Source of the DNA: Schistocephalus solidus
Taxonomy: Eukaryota; Platyhelminthes; Cestoda; Diphyllobothriidea; Diphyllobothriidae
Assembly: GCA_017591395.1 (NCBI GenBank)
Contig: WEDG01004048.1
Location: 186,001-250,000 of the forward strand
Length of the DNA: 64,000 nucleotides
Direction of reading: 5' to 3'
Of the stretch, positions 62,396 through 64,000 are shown one piece after another; the stretch's first letter is position 1, and each line of letters begins with the position of its first letter. The notes beneath the pieces were generated by a model that made no database searches, was not told the origin of the DNA, and was given only the letters and a program-made list of their open reading frames with translations. The position numbers and the translations under genes are program-made.

Positions 62396-64000
62396 CTAAT
62401 GAAAAAGTGAGGTTTGAGGAGCGTCATGATGTAAAAAGCTAGTGTGCAAAGAAGTAAAAATAGCCATAAGGGGGTCAAGCTGAGCGTTGTTAACAATGAC
62501 AGGGCTTCCGACTGCATGATAAGCTAGGGCCTGAATGTGCTCAATTGTGTCTAAGAATTGCCCTCAGCGTGCCGCAGGGAGTCATGGCGATGGGACCTAC
62601 AACCGATGGCTCGGTTTTGCGTAAGACAGTAGGGTAACAGCGGCCAACACTAGGTTTTAGTGTCAATTTGATTGTCGTCTAAAGCCCGGTAGATACGTTT
62701 CACGAATGCTGCGGACCGAGAACAACTAAGACTAAAAGTGAGCATGAAACCGAGGTAACACGCATGGACATAAAGTCGTACGTGCTTTTGAATGTAGTAT
62801 CAAAGGTGGAACCAAACGAAGACGCAAACTTTATTACATTGAAAACCAATAGTCCTCACGAAAATTCAATGGATCAAGGGTTCTGTAGAAAACTCCTTAC
62901 GCCTAACTGCCTCAACTGACAGTGAATAGAGAGGTAAATGGGAGACAAAACGGTTCGGTTTTTCACCACAAACCCCTAACAGGCAAAAGAAAAGAAACTA
63001 GTTCTGGGGTTCGAAACACTAGGCTAGCGCGCATCTCCAGAGGTTCCAGGATACTTTTATGTTCGAGTGACAAGATATGGCCTCAAAGTTGGGTTGATGA
63101 TTTAAGAAGGCTTATCTCCCTCTCTCACATAAACAGGCAGGTGTCCGACAGGTGCCCGAATCAATTCTTTAGAGGAACTTAGGGAAGATTTTAGCGAACT
63201 ACCAAACCCGTATTCCCTGATATTTAATAGTGATACTTCTACTGGTACTGCCCACGCCTGTAATTGTGTGTCACCTACTGTCAAAGTTCTGGCGACAACC
63301 TATTAAGCACCTACGAAACAACGAAGACGTGAGTGACGAGGCACCATCAGCGGGGACTTATAACAGCAGTCTATATAGGTAGCGGGTTGCAATGTCACCA
63401 TGATCGGAGTGCCACTAGGTCATATTGTCGAAGTCATTCAGCTGTTCTAACTGACTGTTTCTACACTTTCTCGGGCAGGCTAATGGGGGCCGGTTGGACC
63501 ATATGAGCCCACTGAGAGAAACGGTACCTGAAAGGCATCAGGGCTCGGAAGCTCGCAGACACAACAAGTACGGACTATCTGTTGCCGCAAACACACAATA
63601 CTTTTTCTTCGCCGTACTTCTTAACTAGGCAGTAGACGATAGATTGGCCATAATCATACATGATTATGAGGTCAGGGTGGGGGAGACGTTTAGTCTAGCC
63701 AACCGGAGGAGCAATCCTGGCGGAAGGTAGCAGCATCAGCAGCGGTAATGATATTAGTGTGTGTAATTTAAAGAACGCAACGGCTATTGCATAGCGGTTT
63801 ACGAGGGACTAAAATTCGATTAAAATGCGTGGGTAACACCGGCTAGCGACTCTGTGCATACTGGAGCAGCCTCAACAACTGTAACGATATGCTAGCAAAC
63901 CACAAGGTCGAGGCATTTGCTTCTATTCGCCACACACAGGTCAGAGTTTGATCATATTGTTTAATGTGCCCATTTGGACCTCTGTGCACGAACAGAACTC
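62396..64000. other. region upstream of E2 exon A, nothing recognised
   Basis: The exons for the E2 N-terminus should lie upstream on the minus strand, but I could not find a segment ending in a splice donor that encodes the usual Ser-rich start. They may lie beyond the window. Short ORFs at 62,922-63,182 (plus) and 63,102-63,284 (minus) have no motif. Confidence 0.4.

Overview
This is eukaryotic DNA with sparse coding and dense repeats. It most likely comes from a flatworm, probably a diphyllobothriid-type tapeworm (inference). The reasons are an E2 ubiquitin-conjugating gene split by 37 and 51 bp introns, abundant Penelope-like elements (PLEs), RTE-like retroposons ending in C2H2 zinc fingers, and tRNA-derived SINEs that carry hammerhead ribozymes, as in the schistosome Sm-alpha family. 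No prokaryotic operons, rRNA, CRISPR or credible functional tRNA genes were seen.

Layout. 0-1.6 kb: GC-rich dispersed repeat 'DR1'. 1.6-5.8 kb: RTE-like retroposon (minus strand) with an intact endonuclease frame, broken RT and a zinc-finger tail. 7.4 kb: PLE 3' relic. 11.3-14.5 kb: a chimera of two non-LTR elements, followed by DR1 copies. 16.25 kb: a 130-bp CT tract. 18.7-22.9 kb: SINE array, TA microsatellites and a nearly complete EN+ PLE (minus) flanked by pseudo-LTRs with hammerhead-like folds. 23.1-24.7 kb: a second, dead PLE (plus). 27-38 kb: AT-rich elements with terminal inverted repeats (TIRs), plus SINE and DR1 fragments. 38.4-50.0 kb: an inverted repeat with arms of about 3.9 kb around a 3.8 kb spacer; SINEs sit at the inner edges and a PLE relic in each arm. 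51-56 kb: a DR1 copy about 850 bp long, a hammerhead-like motif, more AT-rich elements. 57.0-62.4 kb (minus): the genic part, with an unrecognised two-exon candidate, a cysteine-rich candidate, and a UBE2E-class E2 gene with its catalytic cysteine and an unusual C-terminal tail.

The most interesting signal is a self-cleaving RNA theme. A tandem SINE unit of about 307 bp combines pol III A/B boxes with a complete hammerhead fold (six well-preserved copies plus decayed ones). Separately, three PLE pseudo-LTR copies share a hammerhead-like fold whose stem II shows a compensatory base change, and a third motif stands alone at 51.97 kb. All homology statements come from memory and reading by eye; no searches were run.
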